A DNA stretch of 44,598 bases, from NCBI GenBank assembly GCA_002471195.1, contig DKPN01000071.1, forward strand, positions 1 to 44,598, in the 5' to 3' direction. The notes under the pieces were generated by a model that searched no databases, was not told where the DNA came from, and saw only the letters and a list, made by a program, of their open reading frames with translations. Of this stretch, positions 1-7,290 are shown piece by piece (position 1 is the stretch's first letter; each line of letters begins with the position of its first letter). A program made the position numbers and the translations under genes. This DNA is from Bacteroides sp. UBA7333. GTDB taxonomy: Bacteria; Bacteroidota; Bacteroidia; Bacteroidales; Bacteroidaceae.

Positions 1-834
1 GTGGTAGTGCTATCAGAGAGTATAGCGCGTCAACTATTCGGTACTTCAATCGATGTGGTAGGCAAAGAGGTACGAATCAACTATGTCCCCATGTCCGTAA
101 TAGGAGTTGTTAAAGATGTTTCTACTTTGGCTACCAATGCGTATGGGCAAGCTTGGATTCCATTAGGTTTAACAGAGAATTCAAATGAATCTTGGAATCA
201 TAATATAATGGGTAATATTTCGGTCACAATATTGGCGAAAAAACGTTCTGACTTTACAATCATACGCGAAGAAACCAATCGTAAACTGATGGAATATAAT
301 CAATTATTAAGCGAAAGTGGCTATAACGTGATAAACCGAAATCGCCCTTATGATCAGGAAAAAGAGAGTGTTGCTAGTGGTGGCAGATACGAACCCGATG
401 TCAATCAAGCTCGCAAGCAACGAATCATAATCTTTTTAATCTTACTGATTATCCCTGCCGTCAACCTAAGTAGTATGACGCAAAGTCGATTGCGCCAACG
501 TATCACCGAGATAGGAGTACGTCGTGCCTTTGGTTGTACTCGTAGCGAAATATTAAATCAAATCATTATAGAGAATTTTATCATCACGCTGTTTGCCGGT
601 ATTATCGGTTTGTTGCTGAGTATTGGCTTTGCATGGATAGGGGCTGATATGTTATTCAAGCAGCCATATAGCATGACGCTGAATGCACCGACTATCGATG
701 CCTCTATTTTAATTCATCCCTCTACATTTGTTTATGCACTATTGTTTTGTTTTGTACTCAATCTGCTCAGTAGTGGACTTCCGGCATTGCGTGCTTCGCG
801 CACCTGCATTGTTAATGCATTAAACAGAAAATAA
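1..834 (+). CDS. ABC transporter permease, FtsX/MacB type (5' end missing)
   Basis: This is the C-terminal 277 residues of an inner-membrane ABC permease of the MacB/FtsX superfamily. The frame is open at base 1 and enters in the middle of the extracytoplasmic MacB-PCD-like domain (residues 1 to about 135), so the GTG at position 1 is not the true start. Three hydrophobic segments follow, near residues 140-160, 190-215 and 240-265. The stretch around 165-185, with GVRRAFGCTRSEI, is the typical FtsX cytoplasmic loop that couples to the ATPase. It lies 14 bp upstream of a second permease, and the two probably form a heterodimer. The ATPase and periplasmic adaptor are presumably upstream of the window. 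Such MacB-like systems use ATP to drive export through a TolC-type outer-membrane channel, and one is encoded downstream here. The substrate is unknown. Confidence 0.88.
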   Translation: MVVLSESIARQLFGTSIDVVGKEVRINYVPMSVIGVVKDVSTLATNAYGQAWIPLGLTENSNESWNHNIMGNISVTILAKKRSDFTIIREETNRKLMEYNQLLSESGYNVINRNRPYDQEKESVASGGRYEPDVNQARKQRIIIFLILLIIPAVNLSSMTQSRLRQRITEIGVRRAFGCTRSEILNQIIIENFIITLFAGIIGLLLSIGFAWIGADMLFKQPYSMTLNAPTIDASILIHPSTFVYALLFCFVLNLLSSGLPALRASRTCIVNALNRK

Positions 835-848
835 ATAATATTGTAATT

Positions 849-2090
849 ATGAATAAGAAATTACTGACACAGATAAAGAATGAATGGAAGTCTAATACAT
901 GGATGTTCATCGAATTGCTATTGATAAGTGTGGTAATGTGGTATGTGGTAGATTATATCTATGTAAAGACTACCATTTACAACTTGCCTCGCGGTTTCGA
1001 TATCACTAATTGTTATTTACTAAGTATGGGGAATTTAACAGAACAATCTCCCGATTTTGTGCATGACAGGTCTAATAATGCTAATTCAGATGATATAAAA
1101 GAGATTATTGAACGTCTGCGTCGGCATCCCGATGTAGAGGCAGTAGGCTTAGGACACAATGCATATCCTTACAATATGAGTAATAGTACCAATAGTTTTA
1201 GCTATGACACTTTATCTACCGGCTATCTTTATCGTCGGACGATGACTCCCGGCTTTATAGAAGTTTTCAGGTATCAAGGAATGCACGGAGAAACACCTCA
1301 CGAGTTGGCTGAGAAGTTGGTTATAGGTGCATTTATGACCTCTTCCGATGCGTTTGCTCGTAATAATGGTTATCAAATAGACCAATTGATAAACCAACCG
1401 TTTTATTTATATGGCGATAGCACCAATCCTAGTCGACTGGCAACTACGTATCAGCCTATCCGCTATGATGATTTTACTGATTATGAAAACTCGCGTAGTG
1501 TAATTGAATATTTAAATTGGTATGATTATGTTCAATATAAAGAGCTCTGCATTCGTGTAAAAGAAGGATATGATGCTGGTTTTGTCGATCGCTTTAGGGC
1601 CGATTTGGATAAACAGTATCGTGTGGGAAACATCTTTATTAGTGATGTGCGTTCTTTTAAGGATATACGTCACAACTATCAAGAATGGCAAACCAGTCAG
1701 CTGCGCAACTACCTCTTTGGCATGGCCTTTTTGTTGCTCAACATCTTTATCGCACTGCTTGGCACTTTCTGGTTTCGCACACAGCAACGTCGTGGCGAGA
1801 TAGCTTTGCACAAATCGATGGGCGCTACAAAGACGCACATCTTTGTTCGTCAACTCTCCGAAGGATTGCTAATTCTTACTCTTGCTACTATTCCTGCCAT
1901 AGTGATTGACTTTAATTTAGCAAAAGCCGAAGTCAATCAATGGATGAATGGCACTACACTTGCCGCCGGTCGCTTCCTGCTCACTGTGCTCTATACCTAT
2001 CTTATCATCGCTGTGATGATTGTGATTGGCATATGGATTCCGGCATGTAGAGCTATGAAAGTACAGCCTGCCGAAGCTCTTCATGTATAG
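849..2090 (+). CDS. ABC transporter permease, FtsX/MacB type
   Basis: A 413-residue permease and the probable partner of the truncated gene just upstream. An N-terminal membrane segment lies at about residues 17-37. A periplasmic MacB-PCD-like domain spans about 40-280, and three C-terminal membrane segments lie near 288-310, 340-362 and 378-402. The loop with GEIALHKSMGATKTHI (about 316-331) is the conserved FtsX motif, and the end PAEALHV is typical of the family. The 14-bp gap to the preceding gene suggests translational coupling. The last gene of this group is followed by a 383-bp gap before tolC. The substrate cannot be read from the sequence. Confidence 0.88.
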   Translation: MNKKLLTQIKNEWKSNTWMFIELLLISVVMWYVVDYIYVKTTIYNLPRGFDITNCYLLSMGNLTEQSPDFVHDRSNNANSDDIKEIIERLRRHPDVEAVGLGHNAYPYNMSNSTNSFSYDTLSTGYLYRRTMTPGFIEVFRYQGMHGETPHELAEKLVIGAFMTSSDAFARNNGYQIDQLINQPFYLYGDSTNPSRLATTYQPIRYDDFTDYENSRSVIEYLNWYDYVQYKELCIRVKEGYDAGFVDRFRADLDKQYRVGNIFISDVRSFKDIRHNYQEWQTSQLRNYLFGMAFLLLNIFIALLGTFWFRTQQRRGEIALHKSMGATKTHIFVRQLSEGLLILTLATIPAIVIDFNLAKAEVNQWMNGTTLAAGRFLLTVLYTYLIIAVMIVIGIWIPACRAMKVQPAEALHV

Positions 2091-2313
2091 TATAAGCGAG
2101 TGTAATTACCAAGAGTAAAATATAACCATTTACATCTAAATACTTCGATGATGAACGAAATAAATTATTATATAAATGCTCCCCGCAATTATCTAACATG
2201 TCTTATGGTAGATTGTCCTAAAGCATCTGATGGCTATATTGAGAGATTAAATTGGTAATAATTAAATAATTAGTAAGCAAAAATAAAATAGTGCGGTCTT
2301 GGATCCACCATCG

Positions 2314-2328
2314 TGCACTTCATGCACT
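2314..2328. promoter_or_regulatory. Candidate enhancer (UAS) for the sigma54 activator
   Basis: A perfect inverted repeat, GTGCA-CTTCA-TGCAC. It is centred about 125 bp upstream of the start site predicted from the sigma54 promoter, which is the usual distance for an NtrC-family enhancer. The string ATCGTGCACTT, which begins just 5' of it (2311-2321), recurs as ATCGTACACTT at 2367-2377. Assignment to the activator encoded at 4060-5427 is inference from position. Confidence 0.5.
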
Positions 2329-2366
2329 TATAGTATAGATGTCCATTTGTGAAATGATTGTTCAAT

Positions 2367-2377
2367 ATCGTACACTT
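2367..2377. repeat. Second copy of the enhancer half-motif
   Basis: ATCGTACACTT differs by one base from ATCGTGCACTT at 2311-2321. The copies are 56 bp apart, roughly five helical turns. It may be a weaker, half-site binding position for the same regulator. Confidence 0.3.
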
Positions 2378-2418
2378 GTTGTTTTTGTAAACCGTTGAAA
2401 TACAGCTTTTATATGATG

Positions 2419-2435
2419 TTGGTATGAACTTTGTA
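2419..2435 (+). promoter_or_regulatory. Sigma54 (-24/-12) promoter for tolC and the two-component genes
   Basis: TTGGTATGAACTTTGTA matches the sigma54 consensus YTGGCACGRNNNTTGCW at 14 of 17 positions. The -24 GG (2421-2422) and the -12 GT (2433-2434) are exactly 10 bp apart. The start site would fall near 2446, giving a leader of about 28 nt before the tolC ATG at 2474. The second gene downstream encodes an NtrC-type sigma54 activator, which supports the call. Confidence 0.6.
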
Positions 2436-2473
2436 TATATTTCTTATAAAATATATCTTGTAAAAATGCATTT

Positions 2474-3964
2474 ATGAATAAAATCATTCTTTCAATTATT
2501 GTTGTGTTCATTCATTTGTCGATAACTTATGCTCAGACACATTTGGATATAAATAAACAATCTATTCGTTTAGATGATGCGATAATGATGGCACGTGTAC
2601 AAAGTGTAGATGCTGCTGTAGCCTTGAATGAATTAAAAAAGGCATATTGGGAATATCGTACGTATAGAGCTAGTTTATTGCCGGAAGTGAATTTTAATGC
2701 TACTATACCGGCTTATAACAAAAAATATAATTCATATCAGCAAGACGATGGTTCATTTACATTCTTAAGAAGTAACTATATGCAGATGAATGGTGAAATC
2801 GGTATTAATCAGAATGTATGGTTTACCGGCGGTACTATCTCTTTAAATACCTCCCTCGATTATTTACGGCAGTTGGATGGTGATAAAACCAATCGATTTA
2901 TGTCTATTCCGGTGGCATTAACTTTAAACCAGCCTATTTTGGGTGTTAACACTTACAAATGGAATAAGCGTATTGAACCGATACGCTATATGGAAGCAAA
3001 AGCTAAATTCTTATCGGCTACTGAAGAGGTAACCATGCTTACCATTCATTATTTTTTCGGTTTATTGCTTGCAAAAGAAAATGTTATGATAGCCCAACAG
3101 AATCTTGCTAATACTACTAAACTTTATGAGGTGGCTAAGGCCAAAAGGCAAATGGGACAAATCAGTGAGAACGATTTACTACAACTCGAACTAAATGAAT
3201 TGAATGCTCGTGCTGCTTTAACAAACAATGAGAGTTTATTGAAGAGCAATATGTTTCAGTTGCGTTCATTTTTAGCATTGGATGAAAATTGCATGCTCGA
3301 ACCATTAATACCTGATAGCTTGCCCGGTGTTATACTCGATTATCAAACGGTTTTAGATAAAGCTTTGGAGAATAATTCTTTTGCTTATAACATTAGGCGA
3401 AGGCAATTGGAGGCCGATTTTGAAGTGGCTAAAGCTAAAGGGGACGCACGTAAAATTTCGCTTTTCGCACAAATAGGTTTGACTGGTACCGATCAAGGAC
3501 TGAATGATGCGTATTTGCATTTGAAAAATAATCAGATCGTAGAAGTAGGTTTTAGAATCCCTATTTTAGACTGGGGCAAAAGTAAAGGTAAAATTAAAGT
3601 AGCCAAAAGCAATAGAGAGGTTACAGAGAGTAGATTGCGACAAGAAACAATGAACTTCAATCAGAATATATTTATTTTGGTCGAACAGTTTAATAATCAG
3701 AAACAGCAGTTGACCATTGCGAATAAGGCAGATGAAATTGCCCAAAAGAGATATAAAACTAATGTGGAGACTTTCATGATTGGAAAAATTTCGACACTCG
3801 ATTTAAATGATTCGCAAATTAATAAAGACAGTGCACGTCAAAATCATATACAACAACTATTTTATTATTGGTATTATTTTTATCAACTCAGAAGTTTAAC
3901 ATTGTGGGATTTCGAGAATAATACCCATATAAATGCCGATTTTGAACGAATTGTGAAAATGTAA
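2474..3964 (+). CDS. TolC-family outer-membrane efflux protein
   Basis: A 496-residue outer-membrane channel subunit. A signal peptide covers residues 1-21 and ends in TYAQ. The mature part has the two-fold repeated helical-hairpin architecture of outer-membrane efflux proteins, with long amphipathic helices around 185-255 and 370-445. Strand-rich segments that would form the barrel lie at about 80-150 and 300-350. Length is normal for the family. The protein should form the trimeric exit duct for the adjacent MacB-type ABC exporter, spanning the outer membrane and reaching into the periplasm. It is the first gene after the predicted sigma54 promoter and is followed after 95 bp by the sigma54 activator, so it is probably the main regulated target of that system. 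Confidence 0.9.
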   Translation: MNKIILSIIVVFIHLSITYAQTHLDINKQSIRLDDAIMMARVQSVDAAVALNELKKAYWEYRTYRASLLPEVNFNATIPAYNKKYNSYQQDDGSFTFLRSNYMQMNGEIGINQNVWFTGGTISLNTSLDYLRQLDGDKTNRFMSIPVALTLNQPILGVNTYKWNKRIEPIRYMEAKAKFLSATEEVTMLTIHYFFGLLLAKENVMIAQQNLANTTKLYEVAKAKRQMGQISENDLLQLELNELNARAALTNNESLLKSNMFQLRSFLALDENCMLEPLIPDSLPGVILDYQTVLDKALENNSFAYNIRRRQLEADFEVAKAKGDARKISLFAQIGLTGTDQGLNDAYLHLKNNQIVEVGFRIPILDWGKSKGKIKVAKSNREVTESRLRQETMNFNQNIFILVEQFNNQKQQLTIANKADEIAQKRYKTNVETFMIGKISTLDLNDSQINKDSARQNHIQQLFYYWYYFYQLRSLTLWDFENNTHINADFERIVKM

Positions 3965-4059
3965 TAGAAATACTCTTCGGATTTATATCATTGTAACGTT
4001 TGATTTATGAGATCTATTTTATATACATTTTCAATGTATTTATTATTTTTGCAATACTT

Positions 4060-5427
4060 ATGATACTAATTATTGACGATGATAGTGCGATACGCTCTTC
4101 ATTGTGTTTTATGCTTAAACACGCAGGTTACGATACACAAATGGCTGTATCGCCTAAAGAAGCCATAGAGATAGTAAGGAATACCTCTCCTCAACTTATT
4201 TTAATGGATATGAACTTTTCATTATCAACCAGTGGTGAGGAGGGATTAACTCTCTTAAAACAAGTCAAAATCTTTCGACCTACTGTTCCGGTAATATTGA
4301 TTACCGCATGGGGCAGCATTCAACTAGCCGTTCAAGGTATGCAAGCCGGGGCTTTCGATTTCGTAACGAAGCCTTGGAATAACGCAGCATTAATGCAACG
4401 CATTGAAACAGCACTTCAGTTATCAGAGGTAAATATAAATGATGATAACACTACCATTGATAAAGATGACTTCGATAGAAGTTTAATTATTGGCAATAGT
4501 AGGGCTTTGATCGATGTACTTACTATTGTGAAGCGTATTGCAAAGACGAATGCTTCAGTTCTGATAACAGGCGAGAGTGGTACGGGTAAAGAGTTGATAG
4601 CTGAGGCTCTACATCGAAATAGTAAACGAAACAAGAAACCTTTTGTTAAAGTCAATTTGGGTGGGATCTCTCAATCTCTTTTCGAAAGCGAAATGTTTGG
4701 ACATAAGAAAGGGGCTTTTACCGATGCTTCATCCGATAGAGTAGGGCGTTTCGAATTGGCCGATAAGGGAACTATATTCCTTGACGAAATAGGCGATTTA
4801 GATCTAAATTGCCAAGTAAAGTTACTTCGAGTGTTGCAAGAGCAAACCTTCGAGATGTTGGGCGATAGTAAACCGCGCAAGGTTGATATAAGAGTAGTAA
4901 GTGCAACCAATGCCGATTTGTTTCAGATGGTTCATGATAAAACATTTCGTGAAGATTTATTTTATCGTGTGAATCTTATTACAATTCATTTGCCGGCATT
5001 GCGCGAACGTCGCGAAGATATCCCATTGTTAGTCAATTATTTTTCGAATATTCAATGTGAAGCCAATCAATTGGCACCAGTCGATATTTCGGCCGATGCA
5101 ATGTCATTTCTTTCTTCTTTGCCTTATCCGGGCAATATTAGAGAGTTGAAAAATTTGGTTGACCGTACTCTATTGGTAAATGATAAGAAGACACTTACCG
5201 CCGACGACTTTAGAGATCAATATAAAAGACCACATCATGAGGCGAATAAGATGAATCATTTGGATGGCTTAACATTAGATGAATTAGAGCGTCAATCTAT
5301 TATTGTCAATCTAGAGAAGTACAATAATAATATATCTCAAGTAGCCATTGCATTGGGGATAAGTCGTGCTGCATTGTATCGACGATTAGAAAAATATGGA
5401 ATTACTTTCAATGGTGAAAAATCATGA
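4060..5427 (+). CDS. NtrC-family sigma54-dependent response regulator
   Basis: A 455-residue transcription activator. The ATG at 4060 begins MILIIDDD, the canonical receiver start; a longer TTG-initiated frame from 4000 adds only a hydrophobic leader and was rejected. The receiver spans about 1-120 with phospho-acceptor Asp50 and Lys104. The AAA+ domain follows, with Walker A GESGTGKE at 171-178 and Walker B IFLDEIGD at 239-246. The sigma54-contact loop reads GAFTDA at 218-223 in place of GAFTGA. A Fis-type helix-turn-helix lies near 425-450. It overlaps the histidine kinase gene by 4 bp (ATGA), so the two are a coupled pair. It probably activates the promoter upstream of tolC, and hence its own operon. 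The signal is unknown. Confidence 0.93.
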   Translation: MILIIDDDSAIRSSLCFMLKHAGYDTQMAVSPKEAIEIVRNTSPQLILMDMNFSLSTSGEEGLTLLKQVKIFRPTVPVILITAWGSIQLAVQGMQAGAFDFVTKPWNNAALMQRIETALQLSEVNINDDNTTIDKDDFDRSLIIGNSRALIDVLTIVKRIAKTNASVLITGESGTGKELIAEALHRNSKRNKKPFVKVNLGGISQSLFESEMFGHKKGAFTDASSDRVGRFELADKGTIFLDEIGDLDLNCQVKLLRVLQEQTFEMLGDSKPRKVDIRVVSATNADLFQMVHDKTFREDLFYRVNLITIHLPALRERREDIPLLVNYFSNIQCEANQLAPVDISADAMSFLSSLPYPGNIRELKNLVDRTLLVNDKKTLTADDFRDQYKRPHHEANKMNHLDGLTLDELERQSIIVNLEKYNNNISQVAIALGISRAALYRRLEKYGITFNGEKS

Positions 5428-6731
5428 GACTTAAATTCTACTTTATATTATTGTCGATATTCATTTTGGCATCGTGGGTCATTCTGTTCTATTTTGCTGT
5501 CAGAGAGCACGGAATGTGGTTTTATATTGCAGAAATATTGCTCACAATGACTTTGTTTGTCCTTTTTATATTTTATAGAAAGGTAGTGAAACCCATGCGA
5601 AGCATTGCAAATGGGATGGAATTGTTGCGCGAACAAGATTTTAATAGTCGGCTTACTACAGTAGGACAAACCGAAGCCGATCGAATTGTGATGGTTTTCA
5701 ATAGAATGATGGATCAGCTTAAAAATGAACGTTTGCGACTTCGAGAGCAAAATCATTTTCTCGATTTATTAATCAGTGCATCGCCTATGGGTGTGGTGAT
5801 TCTTACATTCGACCAACAAATTTCGATGATTAACAAAGCAGCTCTTAAATTTACAGGTTTTGAATCTGAAAACGAAGTCAAGGGGCTAATGTTATCCGAT
5901 ATCGATTCGATATTAATCCATGAAATTACAAAAATACCTATTGGTACCACATCGACCATCCGTTTAAGTGATTCACAAATTTATCGTTGTGCCTACTTAT
6001 CATTTATCGATAGAGGATTTGAACATCCTTTTATATTGATAGAAAGTCTCACATCAGAAGTCATTAAGGCCGAAAAAAAGGCCTATGAAAAAGTTATCAG
6101 AATGATTTCGCACGAGGTGAATAATACCGTAGCAGGCATTTCTTCTACACTCCAATCTGTTACCGATATCTTAGATCATAAAGAAGAAAACGGCGATTTG
6201 TGTGATATTATGCGAATTTGTATCGAGCGTAGTTATAGTATGAGTCGGTTTATTACAAATTTTGCTGATGTTGTGAAAATACCCGAACCCGATTTGAAGT
6301 GGGTCGATCTTAATATGCAATTGATCAATTCAAAAATATTCATGGAGAACCTGTGTAATATTAATCATGTTAAATTGCATCTTGATTTATGCACCGATTC
6401 GTTAATGGTAAAACTAGATGCCGAACTCTTTGAACAAGTCATTATCAACATTATAAAAAATAGCATAGAGAGTATAGGCGAAAATGGTGATATTACTATT
6501 CGGACCAGTCGACTGCCCAACTGCTTGGAAATTATTGATACGGGAAGAGGCATCGATAAAGAAGATGAGGCTAAATTGTTTACCCCTTTTTTCTCGACAA
6601 AACCCAATGGGCAAGGAATTGGATTAATTTTTATACGCGATGTATTGACGAAGCATGATTGTACCTTCTCGCTTCGTACTATTTCTCTTCATTATACTAG
6701 CTTTAAGATTGTGTTTAATAAATCTCAATAA
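5424..6731 (+). CDS. Membrane histidine kinase, NtrY-like (HAMP-PAS-HATPase)
   Basis: A 435-residue sensor kinase paired with the upstream activator. Two membrane segments lie at about 4-25 and 34-51 with only a short loop between them, so there is no large periplasmic sensor. A HAMP linker follows at 52-105 and a PAS domain at about 112-205. The phospho-acceptor region has His230 in SHEVNNTVAG; the usual box is HE(I/L)RNPL, so it resembles NtrY-like kinases. The ATPase domain shows the N box at about 343-354 (IINIIKNSIESI), then DTGRGID and a G2 box GQGIGL. It starts inside the regulator stop codon. The lack of an external domain suggests that it reads membrane or cytoplasmic cues. Confidence 0.92.
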   Translation: MRLKFYFILLSIFILASWVILFYFAVREHGMWFYIAEILLTMTLFVLFIFYRKVVKPMRSIANGMELLREQDFNSRLTTVGQTEADRIVMVFNRMMDQLKNERLRLREQNHFLDLLISASPMGVVILTFDQQISMINKAALKFTGFESENEVKGLMLSDIDSILIHEITKIPIGTTSTIRLSDSQIYRCAYLSFIDRGFEHPFILIESLTSEVIKAEKKAYEKVIRMISHEVNNTVAGISSTLQSVTDILDHKEENGDLCDIMRICIERSYSMSRFITNFADVVKIPEPDLKWVDLNMQLINSKIFMENLCNINHVKLHLDLCTDSLMVKLDAELFEQVIINIIKNSIESIGENGDITIRTSRLPNCLEIIDTGRGIDKEDEAKLFTPFFSTKPNGQGIGLIFIRDVLTKHDCTFSLRTISLHYTSFKIVFNKSQ

Positions 6732-6741
6732 CTATCGGATA

Positions 6742-6776
6742 AATTGTCGAGAAGAATGGTATAGTTCTCGACAATT
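6742..6776. terminator. Bidirectional terminator hairpin, kinase gene / doxX
   Basis: A perfect 12-bp stem, 6742-6753 with 6765-6776, and an 11-nt loop. It sits in the 60-bp gap between two convergent genes. No strong U tract follows on the plus strand. Confidence 0.6.
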
Positions 6777-6791
6777 ATCGTCATATAATGT

Positions 6792-7220
6792 TTAATAGAT
6801 ATGGAGGGCTATTAAATAATCTATCGAATACATGCCCGGGCCTACAATGTATAGTAATATAAAGGTGATTAAATATACCAATCCCAGCTCTTTTTCATCG
6901 TAAGGGGCTTTGCGCATCGCTATAAAAAAAGCTGTGAACATGGTAAACATCATCGGAATCATGCATAATCGATATAAAAATCCAAAAATAAAGGCTATGG
7001 GGCAGATTAACTCACCGAAAATAGCTAGTATAAGCGAACTTTTAATGCCAATGCCAAAAGGATCGGGGAATGTTGTTTTAAGAGATGAGAAGTTTTTCAC
7101 CTTTTGGTAACCATGATACATCATCATGACTCCGAAACAGATACGAAATGCTAAAATTATAGCAGAATACTCACTTTCTGTTGGGGGCAATGGAAATAGA
7201 AAATTATCGAATGTGATCAT
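6792..7220 (-). CDS. DoxX-family membrane protein
   Basis: A 142-residue integral membrane protein of the DoxX family. Four hydrophobic segments lie at about 18-38, 60-80, 84-101 and 115-138. The first carries the family-typical R-x-x-x-G-x-x-x-x-x-H-G-x-x-K pattern (RICFGVMMMYHGYQK). Known members are associated with quinone-linked redox reactions or thiol stress, but most are uncharacterised, so no substrate is assigned. It lies 70 bp downstream of addB on the same strand. A strong hairpin fills most of that gap, so co-transcription with addAB is doubtful. Confidence 0.75.
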   Translation of the reverse strand: MITFDNFLFPLPPTESEYSAIILAFRICFGVMMMYHGYQKVKNFSSLKTTFPDPFGIGIKSSLILAIFGELICPIAFIFGFLYRLCMIPMMFTMFTAFFIAMRKAPYDEKELGLVYLITFILLYIVGPGMYSIDYLIALHIY

Positions 7221-7228
7221 AAATTATT

Positions 7229-7266
7229 GATTTATAGCTGTTATATAATTATAACAGCTATAAATC
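7229..7266 (-). terminator. Long hairpin between addB and doxX
   Basis: A perfect 17-bp stem, 7229-7245 with 7250-7266, and a TAAT loop. It begins 24 bp past the addB stop and ends 8 nt before the doxX start codon. It is most simply the addAB terminator. No clear separate doxX promoter is visible beyond a 7-of-8 match to TAnnTTTG just upstream of the hairpin, so it may instead be a 5'-leader structure. Confidence 0.55.
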
Positions 7267-7290
7267 GAAAATAGTTTAATAAATTGATAA

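Larger units (their letters stand above)
2091..2473 (+). other. 383-bp intergenic region upstream of tolC
   Basis: No convincing gene is present. A 35-codon frame at 2151-2258 has no recognisable similarity or supporting signal. The 3' half holds the regulatory elements listed separately: an inverted repeat at 2314-2328, a related repeat at 2367-2377 and a sigma54-type promoter at 2419-2435. There is also an 8-bp palindrome TGGATCCA at 2301-2308. No clear terminator hairpin follows the permease gene. Confidence 0.6.

Noticed and set aside
1512..1853. Antisense reading frame of 113 codons inside the second ABC permease
   Set aside because: It lies wholly within a well-supported gene on the other strand and has no protein-like features of its own. 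The same holds for the other internal frames of 60-145 codons in this window.
2151..2258. A 35-codon reading frame in the gap between the permease and tolC
   Set aside because: No recognisable motif, no promoter or ribosome-binding signal, and it lies in AT-rich DNA where such frames are common. It could be a decayed gene remnant but cannot be supported.
4000..4059. N-terminal extension of the sigma54 activator starting at TTG 4000
   Set aside because: The extension is a hydrophobic run without similarity to receiver domains, whereas MILIIDDD from ATG 4060 is the typical start.
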